Assembly (NCBI GenBank): GCA_017531985.1
Contig: JAFXJY010000031.1
Coordinates: forward strand, 1-54,504
Direction of reading: 5' to 3'
DNA from: Bacteroidaceae bacterium
Lineage (GTDB): Bacteria; Bacteroidota; Bacteroidia; Bacteroidales; Barnesiellaceae_A
Length of the DNA stretch: 54,504 nucleotides
The notes beneath the pieces were generated by a model, which saw only the letters and a program-made list of their open reading frames with translations, did no database searches and was not told the DNA's origin. The translations under genes were made by a program, and so were the position numbers. Below, one piece after another: positions 32,212 to 40,982 of this stretch. How positions within the stretch are numbered: position 1 is the first letter of the stretch; every line of letters starts with the position of its first letter.

Positions 32212-34005
32212 TTACATACGTTCGGGAACTTCGATGCCCAGCAAACTCATGCCCGAAGCAATAATCTTGGCAACATTGACCGAAAGCATCAAACGGAATG
32301 CTCGCACGTTCTCATTCTCTTCTCGCAGGATGGAGAAGTCGTGATAGAACTGATTGTATTCTTTGACAAGGTCATAGACGTAATTGGCTATCTGAGCCGG
32401 GCTGTATGTGCGACCGGCTTCGGCAACGGTTGCCGGATAGCTTGCCATGCGTTGTATGAGATCAATCTCTTTTTCCGAGGGTACAACACCTGTCATATCC
32501 ACCTTTTTATATTCAATACCGGCTTCGGCAGCCTTACGCATAACCGAGCATATGCGAGCATGTGTATATTGTATGAACGGACCTGTGTTGCCATTGAAGT
32601 CGATACTCTCCTTGGGGTTGAAGGTCATATTCTTGCGAGGGTCTACTTTCAGAATAAAGTATTTGAGGGCACCCATACCCACCATGCGTGATATTTCGTT
32701 GGCTTCCTCGGCTGTGCAGCCATCCAGTTTACCCAGTTCGGCCGATGTTTCGCGTGCAGTACGCTCCATTTCATCCATCAAGTCATCGGCATCTACCACT
32801 GTTCCTTCGCGACTCTTCATCTTGCCCTCAGGAAGTTCCACCATGCCATAAGAGAAGTGAACAAGGTCTTTACCCCACTTGAAGCCCAACTTGTCGAGAA
32901 GGATTGACAATACTTGGAAGTGATAATTTTGTTCATTACCCACTACATATATCATTTGGTCGATGGGATAGTCGATAAAGCGTAATTTGGCGGTACCAAT
33001 GTCTTGGGTCATATATACCGAGGTGCCATCGCTACGCAACAGCAACTTGTGGTCAAGACCTTCACCGGTAAGGTCAGCCCACACCGAGCCATCTTCTTTG
33101 CGATACATAATACCTTTGTCAAGACCTTCCAGCACTTTATCTTTTCCTTCGAGATAAGTCTCACTCTCGTAATATATCTTGTCGAAGTCGACCCCCATGC
33201 GGCGGTATGTTTCGTCAAAGCCGGCATATACCCACTCGTTCATCATACGCCACACACTGCGAACCTCCTCGTCTCCGGCTTCCCAGCGACGCAACATTTC
33301 GCGAGCCTCCGCCATCAGAGGTGATGATGCCTCAGCCTCTTCCTTGCTCTTACCTTGTGCCATGAGAGCCGCTACTTCGGCTTTATAGTGCTTGTCGAAA
33401 AGTACATAGAAGTCGCCTATCAAGTGGTCGCCTTTCTTGCCGGCACTCTCGGGAGTGATGTTGTTGCCCCACTTTTGCCATGCCAGCATCGACTTACAGA
33501 TGTGGATGCCTCGGTCATTGACAATGTTGGTTTTCACCACACGGTTGCCATTAGCTTCCATGATGCGTGATAAGCTATAACCGAGCAAGTTATTGCGGAC
33601 ATGTCCCAAGTGCAGGGGTTTATTGGTATTGGGCGATGAATATTCGATCATTACCAAGGGCGATTGAGGTGTAACCTCGGTAAAACCATATCGGGCATTG
33701 CTATCTATCTCGTGCAACACTCCTGCCCAGTGTGCCGGAGCTATGACAAGATTGAGAAAACCTTTTATCACATTGTATGAGGCTACGGTGGGTTCATTTT
33801 CTAAGAGATATTCGCCTATCTCTTGTGCTGTTGCCTCGGGTGCTTTCTTTGATGCACGCAGGAATGGAAAAACTACAACCGTCAGATTGCCTTCAAATTC
33901 CTTTTTTGTTTTTTGCGGCATGCAGTTGTTTTCATCTACTTCTGTTCCGTAGAGAGCATACACGGCACGAGCTGTTGCCGATGCTATAATCTGTTCTATT
34001 TTCAT
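32212..34005 (-). CDS. argS: Arginyl-tRNA synthetase
   Basis: A class I synthetase charging tRNA-Arg. HIGH motif: SSPNTNKPLHLGHVRNNLLG. The KMSKS equivalent is KMKSREGTVVDADDL. The N-terminal additional domain and the C-terminal DALR anticodon-binding region (RTYSPAQIANYVYDLVKEYN) are present. 597 residues. First gene of a four-gene operon; its own -7 box is at 34034-34041. The initiator ATG at 34005 leads directly into MKIEQIIASATARAVYALYG. Confidence 0.96.
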   Translation of the reverse strand: MKIEQIIASATARAVYALYGTEVDENNCMPQKTKKEFEGNLTVVVFPFLRASKKAPEATAQEIGEYLLENEPTVASYNVIKGFLNLVIAPAHWAGVLHEIDSNARYGFTEVTPQSPLVMIEYSSPNTNKPLHLGHVRNNLLGYSLSRIMEANGNRVVKTNIVNDRGIHICKSMLAWQKWGNNITPESAGKKGDHLIGDFYVLFDKHYKAEVAALMAQGKSKEEAEASSPLMAEAREMLRRWEAGDEEVRSVWRMMNEWVYAGFDETYRRMGVDFDKIYYESETYLEGKDKVLEGLDKGIMYRKEDGSVWADLTGEGLDHKLLLRSDGTSVYMTQDIGTAKLRFIDYPIDQMIYVVGNEQNYHFQVLSILLDKLGFKWGKDLVHFSYGMVELPEGKMKSREGTVVDADDLMDEMERTARETSAELGKLDGCTAEEANEISRMVGMGALKYFILKVDPRKNMTFNPKESIDFNGNTGPFIQYTHARICSVMRKAAEAGIEYKKVDMTGVVPSEKEIDLIQRMASYPATVAEAGRTYSPAQIANYVYDLVKEYNQFYHDFSILREENENVRAFRLMLSVNVAKIIASGMSLLGIEVPERM

Positions 34006-34033
34006 AATATGAATTTACTATCCGTTAAGTGTG

Positions 34034-34041
34034 CAAAGATA
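34034..34041 (-). promoter_or_regulatory. -7 box of the argS operon
   Basis: CAAAGATA on the plus strand is TATCTTTG on the minus strand, 28 bases from the argS ATG, giving a short leader. No clear TTTG at -33. Confidence 0.55.
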
Positions 34042-34294
34042 AATAATTTATGTTGAAATAGTTCCTTTGCAACCGTCGAAATAGAATTTTTCATGTTATT
34101 TTTCGCTATTTTTATCAAAGTCTCTTTTTGAACGATGTGATTTGAGTTGAAAATTGTATAAAAAAACAGTAATTCAGTACTAGCAATGGGTAAATATGAG
34201 TTCATTATCGGGAATGAAAACCCTAAAATAATTAAAAAACGGAGTTAAAATCATAATATAACATACTATTCTATCATGAGTTGTAATTATTAAT

Positions 34295-34302
34295 TACCTT
34301 TG
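34295..34302 (+). promoter_or_regulatory. -7 box of the rhomboid operon
   Basis: TACCTTTG followed by C, 50 bases before the ATG at 34353. The -33 region has no good TTTG. Confidence 0.5.
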
Positions 34303-34352
34303 CAGTAATTTAGAAGTTACTTATTATTCAGACAATAAATAAACCATTTTTT

Positions 34353-35051
34353 ATGCGTTCGTTTTTCAATTCGATACCACCGGTAACCAAGAATCTGCTC
34401 ATCATCAACGTGTTGATGTGGTTTGCAACTTTGGCCATAGGAATTAATCCCGAGACGGGGTCATATCGCCTTGTAGAGTGGATGGGATTGCACATCATAG
34501 GAGCCGAGCAGTTCAATGTGTTGCAACTCGTTACTTATATGTTCTTACACGACCCGACATCGTTTGCACATGTATTTTTCAACATGTTTTCAGTGTTTAT
34601 GTTTGGGCGTACGCTTGAAGAGGTGTGGGGCGGAAAACGTTTCCTATTCTATTACATTACCACCGGAATAGGTGCCGGACTCATACAAGAAGTGGCATGG
34701 TACATCGAACTGGGCAATGCCATATCTCACGATGTAGCACACTTGGGCTGGGATGTTGTTGCCCCATATCTCAATGGTTGGGTTACCATAGGAGCTTCGG
34801 GAGCTGTATTTGGTATCCTATTGGCTTTCGGTATGTTATTCCCCAATGTACCCCTATATTTAATGTTCATACCCGTTCCCATCAAAGCCAAATGGTTTGT
34901 TTTGGGTTATGGTCTTATCGAGTTGTTCTTAGGAGTCAGCTCGACGGGTGATGGTATAGCACATTTTGCCCACTTAGGAGGAATGCTTGTGGGTATTTTA
35001 CTTATACTTTATTGGAGAAAGAAAGGAGTAGGAAATGGCAGGTATTATTGA
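34353..35051 (+). CDS. Rhomboid-family intramembrane serine protease
   Basis: A 232-residue inner-membrane protease with six or so membrane segments. The catalytic serine is S149 in TIGASGAVFGILLAFG and the catalytic histidine H207 in HFAHLGGMLVG; the loop-1 motif (E/Q)xxR... is represented by FGRTLEEVWGGKRFLFYY. It cuts transmembrane substrates within the bilayer; the substrates are unknown. Its 3' end overlaps the next rhomboid gene by 17 bases. Both catalytic residues are present. Confidence 0.92.
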   Translation: MRSFFNSIPPVTKNLLIINVLMWFATLAIGINPETGSYRLVEWMGLHIIGAEQFNVLQLVTYMFLHDPTSFAHVFFNMFSVFMFGRTLEEVWGGKRFLFYYITTGIGAGLIQEVAWYIELGNAISHDVAHLGWDVVAPYLNGWVTIGASGAVFGILLAFGMLFPNVPLYLMFIPVPIKAKWFVLGYGLIELFLGVSSTGDGIAHFAHLGGMLVGILLILYWRKKGVGNGRYY

Positions 35052-35964
35052 TAGTCTTAAATATCGTTTCAATAACGCTCCGGTTCTTAAACAACTCATA
35101 TACATCAACGTAGCTGTATTTGTTGCTGTTCATTTAGTATCGGTAATACTCTTATTGTTCAATATCGACACCAAGACATGGCTGTCGTATATCGAAGTAC
35201 CCTCCGATTTAAATATTTTACCCTACCGATTGTGGACAATACTGACCTATATGTTTGTCCATTACGATGTGTGGCACATCCTTTTCAACATGTTGTGGCT
35301 CTATTGGTTTGGCGAAATATTTATTCAATATTTTTCACAACGCCACCTGACAGCCCTTTATTTTATGGGCGGAATAGCCGGAGCAATTATGTACTTGCTA
35401 TCCTACAATATTTTCCCCTATTTTGCCGACCGACAAGGGATGATGTGTGGAGCCTCGGCTGCCATCATGGCCATAGTCTTTGCCACTACTTTACGCACAC
35501 CCGATTATAAAATCAATCTCATGTTCATAGGCTCTATTTCGCTTAAATACATTGCAGGCGTTACTATTCTGATAGATTTGTTGAGTATGACTTCGCCCAA
35601 TGCAGGAGGCCATTTTGCACATATCGGAGGTGCGATTATGGGTATTATTTTCGGTTGGTTCTGGAATAAAGGCAAGGATATACTGCGTCCCATTAATGGC
35701 TTCATGGATAAGATAGTAACGTTGTTTCAACGGCCTTACATACGCATCAAGAAACCCAAGATTTCTCGCCAAAAGTCGGACGAGAACAAGCGTCGTAGTC
35801 GCCCCGAGAGTGATGAGGAGTATCATATGCGTAAGAAACGTGAAAATGATGAGATAGACCGTTTACTCGATAAGATTAAAAAGTCGGGGTATAGTGCATT
35901 AACGACCGAAGAGAAACAAAAACTATTCGATGTAAGAAAAAATAATCCAACACACAATGGATAG
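35035..35964 (+). CDS. Second rhomboid-family protease with a charged C-terminal tail
   Basis: A 309-residue membrane protein. Catalytic S141 in MCGASAAIMAIVFA (second glycine of GASG replaced by alanine) and H196 in GGHFAHIGGAIMG. After the last membrane segment (IIFGWFWNKGKDI) comes a cytoplasmic tail of about 85 residues that is strongly charged (KPKISRQKSDENKRRSRPES, KKRENDEIDRLLDKIKKSGY) and ends with a helical motif common in Bacteroidetes rhomboids (STALTTEEKQKLF-like; here YSALTTEEKQKLFDVRKN). It overlaps the preceding rhomboid gene and lies 3 bases before the EEP gene. Confidence 0.9.
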   Translation: MAGIIDSLKYRFNNAPVLKQLIYINVAVFVAVHLVSVILLLFNIDTKTWLSYIEVPSDLNILPYRLWTILTYMFVHYDVWHILFNMLWLYWFGEIFIQYFSQRHLTALYFMGGIAGAIMYLLSYNIFPYFADRQGMMCGASAAIMAIVFATTLRTPDYKINLMFIGSISLKYIAGVTILIDLLSMTSPNAGGHFAHIGGAIMGIIFGWFWNKGKDILRPINGFMDKIVTLFQRPYIRIKKPKISRQKSDENKRRSRPESDEEYHMRKKRENDEIDRLLDKIKKSGYSALTTEEKQKLFDVRKNNPTHNG

Positions 35965-35967
35965 AGG

Positions 35968-37062
35968 ATGAATTTTATCAGAAAATGTATAGCACTCATA
36001 TTACTTATTCTGTCGATAATATCATCGATAGGATTGCTTCTGGCATCGTATATCCAATATTTCTCACCAATACATTTCTCGCCGCCGGCTTTATTGGGAC
36101 TTGCCTTTCCTATATTTGTAGTGACAACAATAATCCTTCTACTGTTGTTGTTGCCCATCTATGCACGTTATGCTCTTGTGCCGTTTGTGTCGCTATTGCT
36201 CGCCATCCCGGCTTTTCTGCAATATAGCCCCATCAATATCCGGCATGACAATATAGATACCAACCGCGAGAGATTTACCCTGTTAAGCTACAATGTATAT
36301 TATTTTGTCGATAGCAAGAATGAACCGGGTTTTGACCAAGCACAACACAATCGCACATTGCAATATATCATCGACACCAACGCTGATGTAGTAGCACTAC
36401 AAGAGGGACATGGATATTGGGGAGCAGTCAAGGGACAGAAAAGAACGCAAGAGCAAGTCGATAAGATAGCACAACTATACCCCTATCACATTTGTCAGAA
36501 TCGCAGTCGCATATTTTCGAAGTATCCCATCAGATTAATCAGTGATACGATATACACCCCATCGGCCAACACATCAATCTATCAGCTCGATATAAACGGA
36601 CGTACAGTTACACTCTTCAATAATCATTTGGAGTCGATAGGTCTTACCCGGGACGATAAGCAATTGTATAGTGACATTATAACATCGCCTGATAGTATAG
36701 GCGAAAAACTGGGTGGAATAAAAGTTTTTGCCAAGAAATTCATGAATGCTTTTCAGTTGCGAGCATTACAATCTCAATATGTCGACTCAATGGCAAGAAC
36801 AATGGGCGGCAATATAATCATGTGCGGAGACATCAACGATACCCCCAACTCCTATGCCTACCATACTTTACAGAAAGGACGTCGTGACGCCTTCTGTGAG
36901 TTAGGCTTAGGTCCGGGATTTACATATCGAGCCGACCGCATGTGGGTTCGCATTGACCACATTATATACCAAGGCTCATTCACTGCCACAGACATCGAAA
37001 AAGGTCAATATCTCTACTCCGACCACTATCCACTGCTGGTAACATTTGAGTGGAATGATTAG
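35968..37062 (+). CDS. Membrane-anchored endonuclease/exonuclease/phosphatase-family protein
   Basis: A 364-residue protein. Two or three N-terminal membrane segments (residues about 7-30, 42-65 and 69-88) anchor a C-terminal EEP domain: LLSYNVYYFVD, ADVVALQEGHGYWG (metal-binding glutamate), GRTVTLFNNHLES, IIMCGDINDTPNSYA (catalytic Asp/Asn), and YSDHYPLLV (Asp-His at the end). It could be a nuclease or a phosphodiesterase acting on lipids or sugars outside the inner membrane. It is cotranscribed with the two rhomboid genes. Confidence 0.88.
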   Translation: MNFIRKCIALILLILSIISSIGLLLASYIQYFSPIHFSPPALLGLAFPIFVVTTIILLLLLLPIYARYALVPFVSLLLAIPAFLQYSPINIRHDNIDTNRERFTLLSYNVYYFVDSKNEPGFDQAQHNRTLQYIIDTNADVVALQEGHGYWGAVKGQKRTQEQVDKIAQLYPYHICQNRSRIFSKYPIRLISDTIYTPSANTSIYQLDINGRTVTLFNNHLESIGLTRDDKQLYSDIITSPDSIGEKLGGIKVFAKKFMNAFQLRALQSQYVDSMARTMGGNIIMCGDINDTPNSYAYHTLQKGRRDAFCELGLGPGFTYRADRMWVRIDHIIYQGSFTATDIEKGQYLYSDHYPLLVTFEWND

Positions 37063-37097
37063 AATCTTATCATTTATAGTGAGATAATGGCTTGAAA

Positions 37098-37130
37098 ATT
37101 GGGTATTTTTATAAAATTGTTCTATTTTTG
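37098..37130 (+). promoter_or_regulatory. Promoter of the M3 peptidase gene
   Basis: TATTTTTG (37123-37130) follows ATTG (37098-37101) by 21 bases; the -7 box is exact and the -33 box three of four. The ATG is 54 bases downstream. Confidence 0.6.
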
Positions 37131-37183
37131 CACAGCTAAATACCAATACAGAAAACACAAAAACCAATTAAAAACAATAACCA

Positions 37184-39280
37184 ATGAAAAGATTATTTCT
37201 TCCAGCAATTATTTGCCTTATGATGACCGGATGTCAACAAAGTAGTAATCCGTTCCTCAGTGAGTACAACACTCCGTTCGATGTACCTCCTTTTGAACAG
37301 ATTGAGAATGAACATTACATGCCTGCTTTTGAAGAAGGTATCAGACAACAACAAGCCGAAATAAAGGCTATTGTAGAGAACCCCGAAGCTCCTACATTTG
37401 AGAACACAATCTTGGCACTCGATCTCAGCGGTATGCTTCTCCGCAATGTCGAGTTGACATTCTTCTCATTCACCGAGTCAATGTCCAATGACACCCTTCG
37501 CGATATAGCAGCCGAAGTTACTCCCAAGCTCACAGCCCATGCCGATGATATTATGCTCAACGAAGCATTATTTGAGCGTATTAAAGCCGTATATGACAAT
37601 CAAGCTAATGAAAATCTTGATCGTCCCCAAGAGCGTCTGTTGGAAAAATATTACAATAGTTTCGTTCGTTCGGGAGCTCTTTTATCGGCCGAAGATAAAG
37701 CTACGCTGCGTGACATCAATAGCGAACTGTCGACCCTTTCACTCAATTTTGGCAACAACGTACTGGCCGAGAACAATGCCTTTACACTCCACATTGAGAA
37801 CGAAGCCGACCTTGCAGGTCTGCCCGCAGGTGCTATAACAGCTGCTGCCGAAGAAGCTGCTGCACAAGGTAAAGAGGGATGGGTATTTACCCTTTCAGCT
37901 CCCAGTCGCATACCTTTCTTACAGTATGCCGACAATCGTGACCTTCGCGAGCAACTCTATACAGCCTACATCATGCGTGGCGATAATGACAATGCCAATG
38001 ACAACAAGGCTAACATCAAACGTATCCTCCAATTGCGTTTACAAAAAGCTCAATTATTGGGTTACAAGACTTATGCCGATTTCATTCTTGACGACCGCAT
38101 GGCCAAGACCGATGCCGCTGTCAACGACTTACTCCTCAACATATGGAAATATGCCGTTCCTCGTGCCAATGAAGAGATTGCCGATATGCAGAAAATCATA
38201 GATCGTGAGGGTGGTAACTTTAAGCTCGCTCCTTGGGACTATGCTTATTATGCCGAGAAAGTACGTCAAGAGAAGTATGCCCTCAACGAAGATGAGTTGA
38301 AACCTTATTTCTCTCTCGACAACGTACTCAAAGGTGTCTTTATGGTAGCTGAGCGTCTCTATGGTATCACTTTCCAAGAAGACACACTTGGCGTTATTCC
38401 CACTTACCATCCCGAAGTTCGTGCTTATGAAGTATTTGATGCCGAAGGCAAGCACTTGTCAGTATTCTTCTGCGACTATTTCCCACGTGCCAGCAAGCGT
38501 TCGGGTGCATGGATGAGCAACTTCCGCGAGTCGTATGTCGATGCCGATGGTAACGAAGTACGCCCCTTGGTATACAATGTAGGTAACTTTACAAAACCCA
38601 CTGCCGATGCTCCCTCATTGCTCACACTCGACGAGGTAGAGACCCTCTTCCACGAGTTTGGTCACGGATTGCATGGTATGCTCACCCGTGTCGATTACTA
38701 CGGCATCAGTGGTACCAATGTTGCACGCGACTTCGTTGAGTTGCCCTCACAGATTACTGAACATTGGGCTACTCACCCCGAGGTGTTGAAACTCTACGCT
38801 TACCATTATCAAACAGGCGAAGTAATTCCCGACGAACTTATTCAAAAGATGCAAAAAGCCTCAACCTTCAACCAAGGATTTGCCACTACCGAGTTGGTAG
38901 CAGCTGCACTGCTTGACTTGCGTATGCATGAATTGGAAAACTACGAAGACTTTGACGCTCGCGAGTATGAAAAGAAAGTGGCTGCCGAGTTGGGTCTCCC
39001 CGAGGAGATATGCTATCGCTATCGCAGCATGCACTTCAATCATGTATTCTCGGGTGGCTATGAGGTAGGTTATTACAGCTACTTGTGGGCTGAGGTACTC
39101 GATGCCGATGCATTTGATGCATTTGCTGAAAACGGTGTATTCGACAAGGCTACCGCTGATGCATTCCGCATCAATGTCCTTGAAGCCGGTTCGAGCGAAG
39201 ACCCCATGAAATTGTATATACAATTCCGCGGTCAAGAACCCAATCCCGATGCACTCCTTCGTGGTCGTGGTCTTAAATAA
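37184..39280 (+). CDS. dcp: M3-family peptidyl-dipeptidase lipoprotein
   Basis: A zinc metallopeptidase that trims dipeptides or cleaves oligopeptides. The zinc motif is HEFGH (H490, E491, H494) in ETLFHEFGHGLHGML, and the family tail SGGYEVGYYSYLWAEVLDAD and GSSEDPMKLYIQFRG is present. The N-terminus MKRLFLPAIICLMMTGC is a lipoprotein signal (C17), so the enzyme works outside the cytoplasm, unlike the soluble E. coli Dcp. 698 residues, as expected. Single gene with its own promoter and terminator. Confidence 0.93.
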   Translation: MKRLFLPAIICLMMTGCQQSSNPFLSEYNTPFDVPPFEQIENEHYMPAFEEGIRQQQAEIKAIVENPEAPTFENTILALDLSGMLLRNVELTFFSFTESMSNDTLRDIAAEVTPKLTAHADDIMLNEALFERIKAVYDNQANENLDRPQERLLEKYYNSFVRSGALLSAEDKATLRDINSELSTLSLNFGNNVLAENNAFTLHIENEADLAGLPAGAITAAAEEAAAQGKEGWVFTLSAPSRIPFLQYADNRDLREQLYTAYIMRGDNDNANDNKANIKRILQLRLQKAQLLGYKTYADFILDDRMAKTDAAVNDLLLNIWKYAVPRANEEIADMQKIIDREGGNFKLAPWDYAYYAEKVRQEKYALNEDELKPYFSLDNVLKGVFMVAERLYGITFQEDTLGVIPTYHPEVRAYEVFDAEGKHLSVFFCDYFPRASKRSGAWMSNFRESYVDADGNEVRPLVYNVGNFTKPTADAPSLLTLDEVETLFHEFGHGLHGMLTRVDYYGISGTNVARDFVELPSQITEHWATHPEVLKLYAYHYQTGEVIPDELIQKMQKASTFNQGFATTELVAAALLDLRMHELENYEDFDAREYEKKVAAELGLPEEICYRYRSMHFNHVFSGGYEVGYYSYLWAEVLDADAFDAFAENGVFDKATADAFRINVLEAGSSEDPMKLYIQFRGQEPNPDALLRGRGLK

Positions 39281-39307
39281 TAGCCAAGATTTATTTTAGT
39301 ATTATAT

Positions 39308-39345
39308 GAGAGCCTATTCCCCTGGGATAGGCTCTCGGTTTTTTT
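39308..39345 (+). terminator. Intrinsic terminator of the M3 peptidase gene
   Basis: GAGAGCCTAT (39308-39317) pairs with ATAGGCTCTC (39327-39336), the stem extending inward with CCC/GGG, followed by GG and a run of Ts. Confidence 0.85.
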
Positions 39346-39380
39346 ACACTTTTATAACATACTATTCCGATTACATTTAC

Positions 39381-39388
39381 TACCTTTG
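39381..39388 (+). promoter_or_regulatory. -7 box of the radical SAM gene
   Basis: TACCTTTG followed by CA, 27 bases before the ATG at 39416. The -33 region is not a clear match. Confidence 0.5.
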
Positions 39389-39415
39389 CACATCAACCTA
39401 TAAAACCCAATATAC

Positions 39416-40192
39416 ATGTCAACCGTACTTTTTCATGAAATAGCATTTGGTCCCATTCGCAGCCGTCGACTGGGTGTCTCGTTAGGTGTCAATCTGTTAC
39501 CGCTCAATGGTAAATGGTGCTCGTATGATTGCATCTACTGCGAGTGTGGTTACAATGCCGATAACCGTGATGACCGCAAGATATATAGCCGTAGCGAGGT
39601 GTACCAAGCTTTGCGTACCAAGCTTATTGCAATGCGAGAAGAGAACAGTCCGCTTGATGTTATTACCTTTGCCGGAAATGGTGAACCTACCTTGCACCCC
39701 GATTTTGCCGGCATTATTGACGATACGATTGCTCTACGCGATGAATTTTACCCATCGGCTCAGATTACAGTACTTACCAACTCAACCCGACTCGAAGATG
39801 AGATGGTTGTTGCCGCTCTTCGCAAGGTCGATAACAATTGTCTCAAACTTGACACGATGATGGCCGATACAATGCGTAAACTCAATGTCCCTGCCGGACA
39901 TTGCGACCCGGAGAGAACTCTTAGCAATATTGAGAAATTTGAGGGCGATTGTATAGTACAGACCATGTTTACGCGTGGTTATCACAATGGTGAACGAGTG
40001 GACAATACCACCGAGGAGGAGATAGCCCTGTGGCTTGATGCTATAAAACGCATCCATCCGCGACAGGTACAGATATACACCATCGACCGCAAGACTCCTG
40101 AGCAATCACTCGAAAAAGTATCTGTTGAAGAACTTCGTTCGATAGGTGACCGCGTCAAGGCCTTGGGTATTGATATTAATGTAGCCGGGTAA
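39416..40192 (+). CDS. Radical SAM protein
   Basis: A 258-residue cytoplasmic enzyme with the 4Fe-4S/SAM motif C35-x3-C39-x2-C42 (WCSYDCIYCECGY), followed by the glycine-rich SAM segment VITFAGNGEPTLHPDFAGII and ITVLTNSTRL. This pattern (GPIRSRRLGVSLGVNLLP before the cysteines) belongs to the 'radical SAM, SPASM-less' group annotated as MoaA/NifB-like or YfkAB-like; the reaction is not known. It precedes dapB by 57 bases on the same strand. Confidence 0.88.
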   Translation: MSTVLFHEIAFGPIRSRRLGVSLGVNLLPLNGKWCSYDCIYCECGYNADNRDDRKIYSRSEVYQALRTKLIAMREENSPLDVITFAGNGEPTLHPDFAGIIDDTIALRDEFYPSAQITVLTNSTRLEDEMVVAALRKVDNNCLKLDTMMADTMRKLNVPAGHCDPERTLSNIEKFEGDCIVQTMFTRGYHNGERVDNTTEEEIALWLDAIKRIHPRQVQIYTIDRKTPEQSLEKVSVEELRSIGDRVKALGIDINVAG

Positions 40193-40249
40193 AGTCTCGG
40201 AAAAACGAAATACAGACGATATAGTTGTGACTTATAAATATTTACTGAA

Positions 40250-40966
40250 ATGAAAATAGCACTTATAGGATACGGCAAGATGGGGCATGCAATAGAGGAA
40301 ATAGCAATGACTCGCGGACACGAAATAGTGTGTCGCATCGATGCCGACAATCAAGCCGACTTTACATCCGATGCCTTTTTATCGGCCGATGTTGCCATCG
40401 AATTTACAACTCCGGCTACGGCTGTCGAAAACTATAAGCGAGCTTTTGCTGCCGGAGTACCTGTTGTGTCCGGTACAACAGGATGGCTCGAACGTATGCC
40501 CGAGATAGAGGAAGCTTGCAGACAAGGAGCTACCTTTTTCTACGCCTCCAATTTCAGTCTCGGTGTAAATATCTTCTTTGCCATGAATCGATGGCTCTCG
40601 CAGGTTATGAATGCCTTTGACAACTATCATGTAAGTCTCGAAGAAATACACCACATTCACAAGCTCGACCATCCCAGTGGTACAGCAATCACTCTGGCCA
40701 ATGATATTGTGACCGGAATGGAGCGTCTGTCGCAGTGGAGCGAGAGTGCTACTACAAACGATGTATTACCCGTGACAGCCGTTCGTCAAGGAGAGGTACC
40801 TGGCACTCATGTAGTGAGGTACGACTCGGATGTAGACACAATTACCATCGAGCATCGTGCTAAGAGTCGTCGTGGATTTGCCCTCGGTGCGGTTATTGCA
40901 GCCGAATTTGCTGTCGATAGAAAGGGATTTCTTACCATGAGCGATATGCTCCCGTTTTTAAAGTAA
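40250..40966 (+). CDS. dapB: 4-hydroxy-tetrahydrodipicolinate reductase
   Basis: The second step of the diaminopimelate branch (lysine and peptidoglycan precursor). NAD(P) loop MKIALIGYGKMGHAIEEIA; AGVPVVSGTTGW; and the active site EEIHHIHKLDHPSGTAITLA with the catalytic His-His and Lys. C-terminal RAKSRRGFALGAVIAAEF. At 238 residues it is slightly shorter than the 250-270 of many homologues, the usual size in this phylum. First gene of dapB - lepB - degenerate lepB - wbqC, spacings 16, 9 and 2 bases. Confidence 0.94.
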   Translation: MKIALIGYGKMGHAIEEIAMTRGHEIVCRIDADNQADFTSDAFLSADVAIEFTTPATAVENYKRAFAAGVPVVSGTTGWLERMPEIEEACRQGATFFYASNFSLGVNIFFAMNRWLSQVMNAFDNYHVSLEEIHHIHKLDHPSGTAITLANDIVTGMERLSQWSESATTNDVLPVTAVRQGEVPGTHVVRYDSDVDTITIEHRAKSRRGFALGAVIAAEFAVDRKGFLTMSDMLPFLK

Positions 40967-40982
40967 ATAACTGGCGTAAACT

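Larger units (their letters stand above)
34006..34352. other. Divergent intergenic region (argS / rhomboid)
   Basis: About 350 AT-rich bases with a -7 box for each direction (34034-34041 minus, 34295-34302 plus). No gene or strong secondary structure was seen between them. Confidence 0.5.

Noticed and set aside
35968..37062. EEP protein as a simple DNA repair exonuclease III
   Set aside because: The N-terminal membrane segments and its rhomboid neighbours do not fit a cytoplasmic repair enzyme, although the catalytic fold is shared.
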